Shown here one piece after another: positions 18,142 to 26,398 of a DNA stretch of 64,000 nt. The stretch spans positions 1 to 64,000 of the forward strand of contig NZ_AQUZ01000051.1 of the NCBI RefSeq assembly GCF_000372465.1. Reading direction: 5' to 3'. Position 1 is the first letter of the stretch, and every line of letters starts with the position of its first letter. This stretch comes from Kribbella catacumbae DSM 19601. Its GTDB lineage: Bacteria > Actinomycetota > Actinomycetes > Propionibacteriales > Kribbellaceae. A program made the translations under genes and the position numbers. The notes beneath the pieces are model-generated. The model was not told where the DNA came from. It made no database searches and worked only from the letters and a program-made list of their open reading frames with translations.

Positions 18142-20778
18142 TTGCAGTCGGACGACCACCAGCAGCCGCCCTCCACCACCGACCCCACCCCAAAGGCGCC
18201 CAAGGCAAACAACAGCAGCACCGAAAAGCCTGCGATGGAGGATGGCACCACCGAAGAGCGTGCGGTGGAGGGTGGCAGCACCGAAAAGCCTGCGATGGAG
18301 GATGGCACCACCACCGAAGAGCGTGCGGTGGAGGGTGAGCCTGCGGTTGAGGGTGGCACCACGTTTGCGGCGTTGGTTGCCGGAGTTGTGGCGGCGTTGG
18401 GGTTTGTGGTGGCGGGGATGTTCCGGGGGACGTTTCCGTTCGGGGACGCGTCGCGGAGTACCAACGATCTGGGCACGCAGTACGTTCCGTTCTTCGCGCA
18501 CTTGTGGGATGTGCTGACGGGAAACGCGCAGGGCGATTTGCTGTTCAACTGGCAGAGCGGCTTCGGGGTCGGGTTCCTTGCGGACTACGGCGTCGACCTA
18601 GGCAGCCCGTTGTCGTTCCTGGTGGTGTTGTTCCCGCGGGACGACATCGACCTCGCCGTCTTCGTCATCACCACGCTGAAGCTGGCGTTGGCAGCCGCCG
18701 CAATGGCCCTGCTGCTCATGCGGATGCGCCCCGGCCCGTGGTGGCTGGCGGCGGCCCTCGGAGCGTCGTACGGGCTGTGTGGATGGGCGATCGACGACGG
18801 CGCCTACGTACCGATGTGGCTGGACGGCCTGATCGCGCTGCCGATGTTCTGTCTGGTCGTCGAGTGGTCGCTCAAACGCAAGCATCTAATGCTGAGCGTC
18901 CTGGTGATCGCGGTCTTCTGGGTGTCCAACTTCTACACCGCCTACATGGCGACGATCGCCGCCATCCTGATCCTGCTGGTCCGCGTGCTGACCAGCGAGC
19001 TGAGCTGGCTGGACAGGCTTCGCGCAGTACTACGCCACGCCCTCTCGACCGTCCTCGGTCTGGCGCTGTCGGCCCCGGTCCTGATCCCGCTCTTCAAGGC
19101 CAACGGCTTGGCCGCCCCCTCCCCCGCAGGCATCTTCGTGCCCGTCCCGCTGGAGAACTTCTTCTCGCGACTCCTCCCGCTCTCCGAAGGCGTCGGCCGC
19201 GGCGCCGGCCTGTACGTCGGTACTGCGGCCCTGGTGCTCGCCGCGACGCTACCGTTCAACGGTTCGGTCAAAGCCGTCACGCGGATCGCCTGGACCCTGC
19301 TGGCCGTGCTCGTCGGCGCCTCGTTCCTCTGGAAGCCGACCCAAGAGATCTGGCACGGCTTCGACACCCCGAACGGAAGCCAGTACCGGCAGGGCTTCGT
19401 CCTCTGCGCGATTCTCGTGATCGCCGCCTGGTTGTCGGTCGCCGAGCGCACACCGAGCTGGATCGCCCTGACCGGTGGAACGGCACTCGTGGTCACGCTG
19501 GCGCTCGTCAGCCAGGACAGTCCCCTGCTGACCAATGGCAGCATCACCGTGCTCATCTGCTCAGGCGTGCTGATGCTGCTGGTACTACTAGCCATCCGGT
19601 ACGCCGGTCGCCCGCGCCTGGTCGCTCTTGTCGCAGGCATAGCGGTCCTCGCCGCGGTCGGGGTGGAGCTCACCTGGACCGCCGTGGTCGTCGACCAGCA
19701 ACGGAGCAAGCTCCTGTTCGCCAAAGTGCCCCCGTGGGGACCGCGCCAAAGCGAGCTGGCCGACAAGTTGCGTGAGGCATCCAACTGGCCGCAGTACCGG
19801 ACCGATCCCGGGACGTCGCTCACCTCCAACGACCCGATGTTGCTGGGTGGTCAAGGCGCTGGGTTCTACAGCAGTCTGTTGCCCGCGAGCCTCAGCCACA
19901 CGCTGACCGAGCTCGGCTTCGGCTGGTCGGGTTACGGCCGCGCCACGTACGCCCTCGACAACCCGGTCACGGATGCCATCTTCTCCATCGGCGCCAAGCT
20001 CAAGGACGGCACCGTCCAGCGCGCCGACGTACCGCCGCCGGTCACCGTGCACCCCAAGCCGGCCGACAACACGGCCCAGCCGGACAGCGCTTTCGCCTTC
20101 CAGGAAAGGCTTCTGGGCGCGAAGGTGTACGACGTACCGGAGTACAAGGGACGCAAGACCGGCGACGGGCTGGTCACGCTGACTGCGCGGTGCCCGGTTG
20201 GGTCGACCGTGTTCCTGAGCCTGCCGCGAGTCTCCGGTGAGGCGCGGATGGGAGCGGACAGCAAGTGGCAGCAGCTCCTCGCGCCCCGACGGCCGGGCAT
20301 CAACACGAGCAGCGCAATGCTTCAGCTCGGGCCGACCCCAGCGAGCGGGGTGGCGGTCGCGGAGATCAAGATCTTCGACTCGCCAGGACCGCTGCCGGTG
20401 ACCGGCGCTCTGGGTTGTCTCGATGCGGCCAAGCTCAAGGCCGCTGTCGCTGCCCTGCGATCGTCAGGCGCCACCGACGTGAAGACCGGCGGGCATTCGA
20501 TCGACGCAACACTGCCGCCTGGCAGCACGGGGTTCGCGGTCGTCGCCGTACCGCGACTCCCCGGCTGGCGTTGCTCGGTTGACGGCGGCAAAGCGCAGGA
20601 GCCCACCGATTTGGGCGGCCTCCTCGCCGTGCAGTTGCCAGAGCGGGCCGAGAAGGTCAGTTGCAGCTACCGGCCACCAGGCCTGGATCTCGGCCTGGCA
20701 GCCGGTGGCGGTGCTGTCCTGATCACCCTTGCCCTCGTGCTGATCCCGCTGCTTCGACGTCGGAGGACGGCTAGCTAG
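18142..20778 (+). CDS. YfhO-family multi-pass membrane glycosyltransferase
   Basis: The 878-residue protein has about a dozen transmembrane segments starting after residue 80 and a soluble C-terminal region before a last helix. The segment FPFGDASRSTNDLGTQYVPFF, with early acidic residues, and the NFYTAYMATIAAIL segment are typical of YfhO/GT-C proteins. In firmicutes YfhO moves a sugar from a lipid carrier made by CsbB onto lipoteichoic acid outside the cell; the divergent GT2 gene fits that partnership. The TTG at 18142 was chosen because GGAGG at 18130-18134 is ideally spaced. The cytoplasmic N-terminus contains a 20-residue acidic duplication. It shares a CTAG stop with the convergent ABC permease gene. 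Confidence 0.82.
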   Translation: MQSDDHQQPPSTTDPTPKAPKANNSSTEKPAMEDGTTEERAVEGGSTEKPAMEDGTTTEERAVEGEPAVEGGTTFAALVAGVVAALGFVVAGMFRGTFPFGDASRSTNDLGTQYVPFFAHLWDVLTGNAQGDLLFNWQSGFGVGFLADYGVDLGSPLSFLVVLFPRDDIDLAVFVITTLKLALAAAAMALLLMRMRPGPWWLAAALGASYGLCGWAIDDGAYVPMWLDGLIALPMFCLVVEWSLKRKHLMLSVLVIAVFWVSNFYTAYMATIAAILILLVRVLTSELSWLDRLRAVLRHALSTVLGLALSAPVLIPLFKANGLAAPSPAGIFVPVPLENFFSRLLPLSEGVGRGAGLYVGTAALVLAATLPFNGSVKAVTRIAWTLLAVLVGASFLWKPTQEIWHGFDTPNGSQYRQGFVLCAILVIAAWLSVAERTPSWIALTGGTALVVTLALVSQDSPLLTNGSITVLICSGVLMLLVLLAIRYAGRPRLVALVAGIAVLAAVGVELTWTAVVVDQQRSKLLFAKVPPWGPRQSELADKLREASNWPQYRTDPGTSLTSNDPMLLGGQGAGFYSSLLPASLSHTLTELGFGWSGYGRATYALDNPVTDAIFSIGAKLKDGTVQRADVPPPVTVHPKPADNTAQPDSAFAFQERLLGAKVYDVPEYKGRKTGDGLVTLTARCPVGSTVFLSLPRVSGEARMGADSKWQQLLAPRRPGINTSSAMLQLGPTPASGVAVAEIKIFDSPGPLPVTGALGCLDAAKLKAAVAALRSSGATDVKTGGHSIDATLPPGSTGFAVVAVPRLPGWRCSVDGGKAQEPTDLGGLLAVQLPERAEKVSCSYRPPGLDLGLAAGGGAVLITLALVLIPLLRRRRTAS
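18215..18337 (+). repeat. In-frame 60-bp tandem duplication inside the YfhO gene
   Basis: A 60-bp unit (18215-18274) is followed by a second copy (18275-18337) that is identical except for one extra ACC triplet. It encodes two copies of STEKPAMEDGTTEERAVEG. The near identity points to a recent duplication. Confidence 0.9.
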
Positions 20779-21758
20779 TTGACGTCGCGGCGGCGGAAGA
20801 CCAGTGCACCGAGCACGACCAGCGCCACGGCCGTGATGCCGAGGTACCAAGCGCCATGCTCGAAGGACACGTGCTTCTCGACGCTGGTGCACGAGTAGCT
20901 GCCCCCTGAGCTTTCGCACTGCTGGACCCAGTACGTCGCTCCGTGGCCGATGAACGCGTCGAAGTTGAGCCGCACCAGCCAGGGCTGAGCCTTCGTCAGG
21001 AAGCTGCCGAACACGCCCTCGATGAGGATCAAGTACCCCATCACGAGGCCGATCGCGGCCGCCGTGTGCCGCAGCAGCACCCCGACCACGCCGCCGAGCG
21101 CGGCTCCCACCGCCGTCATCAGCACGATCCGGCCGGACGTCTCGTTCAGATCGCCCCAGACCTTGCCCGTCGTACTGGCGGTGTTCCCGAGCTGGTCCAC
21201 GATCACGAACGCACCGAGCGTCAAGAAGGCGACGACCACCACCGCGACCGGGACGAACCCGATCGCGCCACCCAGCAATTTGCTGCCGTAGACCCTCATC
21301 CGCCGCGGTTCGAACGTCAGCCAGTTGCCGATCGCCCCGCTGCTGAACTCCGCGCCGACGAAACTCGCGCCGACCAGGAACGCGATCCCCACCAGCAGAT
21401 AGGACACTCCCTGGAGCAGGTCCGGCATCAGCTCGGCGAACACCACCTCCGGCTTGCCGAACTGGTCGATCGTCGGCGGCCCCGGGCAGAACTCCTTGAG
21501 GGAGGGCTTCGGGTCGGGCTGCGACTGGTACTGCGCCTCACAGTCCTTCTGGTACTGCGCGCCGTTCAGCTTCCAGTCCTTCTGGGCTTCCTCGAGGTAG
21601 ATCTGGTTCTGCCGCTGCTCGGCCGCCGACATCGGCTGGGCGTCACGCCAGACGGCGAACAGCAGCAGGGCGGTGATGATCAGCACCCCGCCCACGCCGA
21701 TGACGGTGAGCCGGCGGGCGATCAGCCGGCGGAGCTCGACGCCGGTGAGCCGGATCAT
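20775..21758 (-). CDS. ABC-2 type transporter permease
   Basis: The 327-residue membrane protein has six predicted helices: one near the N-terminus, then a cluster from about 110 onward including GASFVGAEFSSGAIGNWLTFEPRR, a motif typical of ABC-2 permeases. A soluble extracellular loop of about 75 residues lies between helices 1 and 2. It overlaps the upstream ATPase gene as ATGA, so the two form one exporter. The substrate is unknown. Antibiotic self-protection and lipid or peptide export are common for this type. Confidence 0.85.
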   Translation of the reverse strand: MIRLTGVELRRLIARRLTVIGVGGVLIITALLLFAVWRDAQPMSAAEQRQNQIYLEEAQKDWKLNGAQYQKDCEAQYQSQPDPKPSLKEFCPGPPTIDQFGKPEVVFAELMPDLLQGVSYLLVGIAFLVGASFVGAEFSSGAIGNWLTFEPRRMRVYGSKLLGGAIGFVPVAVVVVAFLTLGAFVIVDQLGNTASTTGKVWGDLNETSGRIVLMTAVGAALGGVVGVLLRHTAAAIGLVMGYLILIEGVFGSFLTKAQPWLVRLNFDAFIGHGATYWVQQCESSGGSYSCTSVEKHVSFEHGAWYLGITAVALVVLGALVFRRRDVN

Positions 21759-22711
21759 TGCTGACCTCCCAGACCCTCGTCGGCGGTCAGTTCGAGGAAG
21801 ACGGACTCCAGGCCGGCACGAACCGGGATCAGCTCTGACACGTACAACTCCTGCTGGGCGAGCCTCCTGGTCACGTCGGCGGAGTGCTCGGCTCCGTCGA
21901 CGAAGAGGTATTTGCCTTCGGCCCGTACCGACAGGCCGGCCGAGGTGAGGATCGAGGTCGCGCGCTCCTGGTTGGCCGCATGCTCACCGGCCGCGGTGTC
22001 GAGGGCGACCTTGACGGTGGGCTTGCCGCTCCCGCCGATCACCTCGGCAACGGTGCCGGAGGCAAGCAACCGGCCGTGGCCGATGATCGAGACGGTGTCG
22101 GCGACCTGCTCGACCTCGGCCAGGATGTGACTGCTGACCAGGACGGTCCGGCCCTGTTGTCCCAGGTAGCGCATGGTCTCGCGGATCTCCCGGATGCCGG
22201 CCGGGTCGAGGCCGTTGGTGGGCTCGTCGAAGATCAGCAGGTCGGGTTCCTTCAGCAGCGTGGCGGCGATCGCCAGCCGCTGCTTCATGCCCAGCGAGTA
22301 GCTCTTGAACTTGTCCTTGCCGCGGTCGTTCAGCGAGGTCTCGGCGAGCACCTCGCCGACCCGCTGACGTGGCGCGCCGATCGCGTCGGCGAGCAGCTCG
22401 AGGTTCTTGCGGCCGCTGAAGGCGGGGAAGAACTTGGGCGACTCGACGATCGCGCCGACCCGGCCGACGATGTCCGGCAGCCGGTCCGGCACCACCTGGT
22501 CGAACACGGTCATCGTGCCGGCGTCGGCCCGGACCAGTCCGAGTAGCATCCGGATCGTGGTCGTCTTGCCCGAGCCGTTCGGCCCGAGGAAGCCGTGCAC
22601 CCCGCCGATCGGCACCTCCAGATCCAGCCCCTGGACCGCGACCACCCGCTTGCCCCGCCGGGTCCGGTACGTCTTCCGCAGCGCCTGCGTACGGATCGCC
22701 AGGTCAGGCAT
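21755..22711 (-). CDS. ABC-2 type transporter ATPase
   Basis: The 318-residue ATPase has Walker A GPNGSGKTT, the signature SLGMKQR, Walker B LLIFDEPTNGLDP and the switch histidine in SSHILAEVEQ. The C-terminal extension is of the DrrA/NatA type. The ATG at 22711 was chosen because GAGG lies about 6 bases upstream; a GTG at 22750 is possible but has no ribosome-binding site. It is co-transcribed with the permease gene that follows. The intergenic region upstream holds a long palindrome. Confidence 0.88.
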   Translation of the reverse strand: MPDLAIRTQALRKTYRTRRGKRVVAVQGLDLEVPIGGVHGFLGPNGSGKTTTIRMLLGLVRADAGTMTVFDQVVPDRLPDIVGRVGAIVESPKFFPAFSGRKNLELLADAIGAPRQRVGEVLAETSLNDRGKDKFKSYSLGMKQRLAIAATLLKEPDLLIFDEPTNGLDPAGIREIRETMRYLGQQGRTVLVSSHILAEVEQVADTVSIIGHGRLLASGTVAEVIGGSGKPTVKVALDTAAGEHAANQERATSILTSAGLSVRAEGKYLFVDGAEHSADVTRRLAQQELYVSELIPVRAGLESVFLELTADEGLGGQQ

Positions 22712-22832
22712 GCCGCCCCTCTCGTCTGCCCCCCTCGGCGAGGGGGACACTCATCCTTGCAGAGGGAGACGTCCAGCCCGCCGGGTTTGTTGCTCCGCTG
22801 CCTCAACAGACATTCCGGCGCCACCCACCTCC

Positions 22833-22918
22833 GGTTCATTCGCCCCCTTTTCACCCTCTTCGCCGGCCCGCAGTCGACGGGGAAGGTCCAAAGAGGGTGA
22901 AAAGGGGGCGAATGAACC
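22833..22918. repeat. Perfect 28-bp inverted repeat (large hairpin)
   Basis: Arms 22833-22860 and 22891-22918 are perfect reverse complements (GGTTCATTCGCCCCC...CCCTCTT) around a 30-base loop. Looser pairing continues outside the arms (CCACCCACC with GGGGTGGG). It lies after the CU044_5270-like gene and before the ABC ATPase gene and probably ends the sigma operon transcript; no T-run is present. The rest of 22712-22940 holds nothing recognisable. Confidence 0.8.
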
Positions 22919-22940
22919 CAGGGGTGGGCGGCCAGGCCGG

Positions 22941-23981
22941 TCAGCGGCTCGGGCGGACCCCGATCCGGTCGACGATGCTGGTGGCTACCGAACTGAAGCC
23001 GATCACCCGGCCGCGATCCTTGCCGCTGGTGACGACATCGCGCTCGCCGATGAAGTCGCCGGTGCGCGGATCGATGATGATCTCCTGGCGTTCCGTGCCG
23101 TCGTCACTGCCGTAGGCGATGCCGGTCTTGCCCGCCAGATTGGCCGCACGATCCGACACCTCGAGGTGGTCGAGGTAGCCCAGCGCCCGGTACAGCGCGG
23201 ACCGCACGTCGGCCGGCACATCGCCGGTGCGGAGCGCATCCGCGGCGTACACGAGCAGTTCGGTCTCGCCGCGACTGTTGCGCGGAGAGTCCTTCTTCAG
23301 CCGCTGGTACAAGGCCTTCGGGTCGCGCGGCAGGCCGGCGGCCCACTCAGGCGTCGGGTCCTGCCAGCTGCCGGCCCGGGCGCACGGCTGTTCGCCTTCG
23401 TTCAGGTAGAAGTCGCCACACTTGGCCCGCCGTACTTCGGGTTTGCTGTCAGCCATCAACCTGTTGACGAACTCGAGCTCCTGCTGGGTACCGCTGATCA
23501 GCTTCCGGTTGCCCGTCTGCACGCCGCGCTCCATCCACTCCTGGCTGCGGTCGGCGGGGATCCAGGTTTCGATCAGCGACTCTTCGAGGTAGCTGACGCC
23601 CTTGTTCGGGCTGGTCTCCGTCATGCCGTAGTTCCAGGCGTGGCTGACCCGGTAGCGGTACTTGCCTGGCGGGATCACCGGATCCTTGGCGACGACATGA
23701 TCCGCCGCGGCGTTCAGTCCGGCCTTCGCCTCGGCCGTGCCGCCTGGGGAGTTCGTCGTGACCACGAAGCCAGTGGCGACGAGGGTGACCACCGCGGCGG
23801 CTGCCGTCAGCGCATACGCCCAGCCGCGCTTCCGGCGTACCGGACGATTGACGGCTGCCAGAAAGGTGGCGCGGGTGGTGTCGAGCTCGGCCTGGTCGGT
23901 CCGGACGTCGCCGTGCAGAGCGCCGAGGGCGCGGTCGAGGTCGTCTTCGGACCACAGGTTGGTCAGCTTGTCATCAGTCAT
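22941..23981 (-). CDS. CU044_5270-like membrane protein, sigma-factor partner
   Basis: The 346-residue protein has a cytoplasmic N-terminus of about 50 residues (LWSEDDLDRALGAL at the start), one transmembrane helix (WAYALTAAAAVVTLVATGFVV) and a large extracellular domain ending in EIIIDPRTGDFIGERDVV. This matches the CU044_5270 family, which is commonly encoded directly after ECF sigma factors in actinobacteria. It lacks a zinc anti-sigma motif (HxxxCxxC), so whether it truly inhibits the sigma factor is unknown. Its start overlaps the sigma-factor gene by 8 bases. Confidence 0.75.
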   Translation of the reverse strand: MTDDKLTNLWSEDDLDRALGALHGDVRTDQAELDTTRATFLAAVNRPVRRKRGWAYALTAAAAVVTLVATGFVVTTNSPGGTAEAKAGLNAAADHVVAKDPVIPPGKYRYRVSHAWNYGMTETSPNKGVSYLEESLIETWIPADRSQEWMERGVQTGNRKLISGTQQELEFVNRLMADSKPEVRRAKCGDFYLNEGEQPCARAGSWQDPTPEWAAGLPRDPKALYQRLKKDSPRNSRGETELLVYAADALRTGDVPADVRSALYRALGYLDHLEVSDRAANLAGKTGIAYGSDDGTERQEIIIDPRTGDFIGERDVVTSGKDRGRVIGFSSVATSIVDRIGVRPSR

Positions 23982-24639
23982 GGTGCATCGCCTCCGGTAC
24001 TTCGGCTGCTGTCAGGTGGTCGGTGACGGCCTTGGTGCGCAGTTGGCGGCGGATTCGGTGCAGCCGCGAGCGCACGGTGCCGACCGGGATGCCGAGCGCG
24101 TCGGCCACCTCCACGGTCGACAGTTCGGCCCAGGAGGTCAGGAGCAGGACGTCGCGGCCGCCATCCGACAGGTCCGCGATCGCCGGTGCGATCCGCCGTG
24201 CCATCGTCTGGGCGTCCACGCGATCGGCGACCGACCCGTCATGGGAGGGCTGGTACGCCGCAGTCCTGCCGTCCACGCGGGCCGATGCCCGCAGCCCCCG
24301 GATCTCCTGGCGGACGTGCCGCCGGGCGAGGTTTGTCGCGATGCCGTAGAGCCAGCCTCGAACGGCGGCTACGGCGGGGTCGTAGGTCCCGCGCTGCCTG
24401 AACGCCGTCAGGAAGGTCTCGCTGACCAGGTCGTGGGCGTGTTCCGCCCCCACGCGGCGAGCGAGGTAGCGGTGGAGTGGCGCGGCATAGGTGTCGAAAA
24501 GGCGGCCGAACTCCACATCCGCGTCCAGGCCGCCGAGCTCGGGCCGGTCCTCGCCAGGTGGGGCCGGGTCTTCGCCAGGCGACGGACCGCCGTGTGTGCC
24601 GATGTCAGCCTCCGGGCTGTCGTAGCGGATCGCTCTCAT
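23974..24639 (-). CDS. ECF-type RNA polymerase sigma factor
   Basis: The 221-residue protein has region 2 (FDTYAAPLHRYLARRVGAEHAHDLVSETFLTAFRQRGTYD) and region 4 (LLLTSWAELSTVEVADALGIPVGTVRSRLHRIRRQL). The first 45 residues are Pro/Gly/Asp-rich and not conserved. The ATG at 24639 gives MRAIRYDSPE. The family directs transcription of small regulons, usually including its own operon. The gene is divergent from csoR, and the shared upstream region carries three CsoR-like sites, so copper may influence it. Confidence 0.88.
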   Translation of the reverse strand: MRAIRYDSPEADIGTHGGPSPGEDPAPPGEDRPELGGLDADVEFGRLFDTYAAPLHRYLARRVGAEHAHDLVSETFLTAFRQRGTYDPAVAAVRGWLYGIATNLARRHVRQEIRGLRASARVDGRTAAYQPSHDGSVADRVDAQTMARRIAPAIADLSDGGRDVLLLTSWAELSTVEVADALGIPVGTVRSRLHRIRRQLRTKAVTDHLTAAEVPEAMHHD

Positions 24640-24710
24640 GACTGTTGTTGCCCGACGGGCGCCGCCACGTTCACGGTAGGACGGCGCGGGGTCGCCGACC
24701 CGCAGTACGC

Positions 24711-24796
24711 AGTACCCCCTATGGGTATTCGGTGTGGACTTGCGCTGGATACCCATAGGGGGTACTTTCTTGGTGTCGGCATACCCCGCAGGGGTA
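24711..24796. promoter_or_regulatory. Three CsoR-like operators between the ECF sigma gene and csoR
   Basis: TACCCCCTATGGGTA (24713-24727), its exact reverse complement TACCCATAGGGGGTA (24750-24764) and TACCCC-GCA-GGGGTA (24782-24796) have the G-tract/TA layout of CsoR sites. The first two are the core of a perfect 18-bp inverted repeat (24711-24728 and 24749-24766) with a 20-base spacer. The third lies 24 bases before the csoR start. Confidence 0.7.
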
Positions 24797-24820
24797 GCAG
24801 TTGGGAGAAAGAGGACCGCG

Positions 24821-25129
24821 ATGACCACCGAAGAGAACGCCGAGCACGTGCACGGGTACACCTCGGAGAAGACCAGCCACTTGAAGCGGCTCCGCCGGAT
24901 CGAGGGGCAGGTTCGCGGCCTGCAGCGGATGGTCGAGGAGGACAAGTACTGCATCGACATCCTCACCCAGGTCTCGGCGGCCACGAAGGCCCTGCAGTCC
25001 TTCTCCCTGGAACTGCTGGACGAGCACCTGTCGCACTGCGTGGTCGAGGCCGCGCAGCGGGGCGGCGCGGAGGCGGAGGAGAAGGTCCGCGAGGCCTCCG
25101 ACGCGATCGCCCGTCTCGTCCGCAGCTGA
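24821..25129 (+). CDS. csoR: Copper-sensing repressor CsoR
   Basis: The 102-residue all-helical protein has the CsoR copper ligands C44, H69 and C73 (spacing 25 and 4, as in M. tuberculosis CsoR), with the family segments HLKRLRRIEGQVRGLQRMVEEDKYCIDILTQ. Cu(I) binding should release it from the G-tract sites just upstream and so induce copZ, the secreted copper protein and copA. GAGAAAGAGGA precedes the ATG at 24821. It is the first gene of the copper operon. Confidence 0.93.
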   Translation: MTTEENAEHVHGYTSEKTSHLKRLRRIEGQVRGLQRMVEEDKYCIDILTQVSAATKALQSFSLELLDEHLSHCVVEAAQRGGAEAEEKVREASDAIARLVRS

Positions 25130-25164
25130 ACCAGTCATCACACATCCGAGCAAGGAGCACCACT

Positions 25165-25395
25165 ATGACCACCACGACGTACGCCGTGAACGGCATGACC
25201 TGCGGCCACTGCAGCGCCGCCGTGACCGAGGAGCTCGGCAAGCTGCCGGGCGTCCAGGAGATCCGCATCGACCTCAACGCCGGCGGCACCTCCGCCGTCC
25301 ACGTGACGAGTGAGTCCACTCTCGACGAGACCGCTGTGCGCGGGGCCGTCGACGAGGCCGGCTACGAGCTGGCCGCTCCGGGCGCGAGCGCATGA
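25165..25395 (+). CDS. copZ: Copper chaperone CopZ (HMA domain)
   Basis: This 76-residue protein is a single heavy-metal-associated domain with the metal motif MTCGHC (C13, C16) near the start. It should carry Cu(I) to the CopA ATPase or to CsoR. AAGGAG lies shortly before the ATG. The stop overlaps the start of the next gene as ATGA, so the two are translationally coupled. Confidence 0.92.
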   Translation: MTTTTYAVNGMTCGHCSAAVTEELGKLPGVQEIRIDLNAGGTSAVHVTSESTLDETAVRGAVDEAGYELAAPGASA

Positions 25396-26384
25396 CCAGG
25401 GCTGTCGCGATCCGGCTCGGCGCGTTCGCTGGTGCACTGGCGCTCGCCTTCGCCGGCGCGTTCGCACTCGGCTCCGTGGTCGATCCGGTCGCGGCAGCCG
25501 ACCCGGCGCCGGGCGACCACGCCGAGGGGATGGGCGAGGAGAAGACCGAGGGCGGTGCGCATGGCGCCGAGCACAGCGAGCCCGACGAGCAACCGCCCGG
25601 GCTGGCCGTGTCCCAGTTCGGCTACACGCTGGTACCGAAGACCACCTTCTTCCAGCCAGGCAAGCCGCAGACGCTGCAGTTCACCATCCAGGGTCCGGAT
25701 GGCAAGGCGGTTACGCAGTACGCGCAGACCCACGAGAAGGACCTGCACCTGATCGTCGTCCGGCGGGATCTGTCCGGCTTCCATCACGTGCACCCGACGC
25801 GGGCCGCCGATGGGACCTGGAGCATCCCGTTCACGTTCACCGCCGGTGGCACGTGGCGGATGTTCACGGACTTCCAGCCGAAGGCGCTCGGCAAGACGCT
25901 GACGCTCGGTGCTGACGTCAGCGTCTCCGGTCTCTACATCCCGGTTCCGCTGAACGAGCCCGCGAGCATCTACTCGATCGACGGGTACGACGTGACGCTG
26001 GCCGGCCAGCCGGTCGCCGGCAAGGAGTCGGAGCTGACCTTCAGCATCAACAAGGCGGGCAAACCGGTCACCGATCTGCAGCCGTACCTCGGCGCCTTCG
26101 GGCACCTGGTGTCCCTGCGCGGCGGCGATCTCGCCTACCTGCACACGCATCCGTCCATCGAAGCCAAGGCGGGGATGAAGGGCGGGCCGCAGATCACCTT
26201 CGGCACCACCTTCCCGACCGCCGGCACCTACAGCCTGTTCCTGGACTTCCAGCACGCCGGCAAGGTGCGCACCGCCGAGTTCACCGTGAACGTCGGCAGC
26301 ACCGGGACGGCGATCGTGCCGCCCAGCGAACTGCCTGGCGCGAGCGAGACGCCGGGCCACGAAGAATCACCGCACGGCCACTGA
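25392..26384 (+). CDS. Secreted or membrane-anchored copper-associated protein
   Basis: The 330-residue protein begins with a hydrophobic signal/anchor segment (LGAFAGALALAFAGAFALGSVV) followed by a His/Glu-rich acidic stretch (GDHAEGMGEE, HGAEHSE). The mature part is mostly beta and contains two related motifs, LHLIVVRRDLSGFHHVHP and GHLVSLRGGDLAYLHTHP, that look like repeated metal-binding loops. It ends in GHEESPHGH. I know of no established function; proteins of this kind sit between copZ and copA in several actinobacteria. A role in extracytoplasmic copper binding is inferred from the operon and the histidines. Confidence 0.7.
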   Translation: MTRAVAIRLGAFAGALALAFAGAFALGSVVDPVAAADPAPGDHAEGMGEEKTEGGAHGAEHSEPDEQPPGLAVSQFGYTLVPKTTFFQPGKPQTLQFTIQGPDGKAVTQYAQTHEKDLHLIVVRRDLSGFHHVHPTRAADGTWSIPFTFTAGGTWRMFTDFQPKALGKTLTLGADVSVSGLYIPVPLNEPASIYSIDGYDVTLAGQPVAGKESELTFSINKAGKPVTDLQPYLGAFGHLVSLRGGDLAYLHTHPSIEAKAGMKGGPQITFGTTFPTAGTYSLFLDFQHAGKVRTAEFTVNVGSTGTAIVPPSELPGASETPGHEESPHGH

Positions 26385-26398
26385 GAGGAGGCCCAGCA

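Noticed and set aside
18215..18337. Possible short CRISPR-like repeat
   Set aside because: It is a simple in-frame duplication within a membrane-protein gene.
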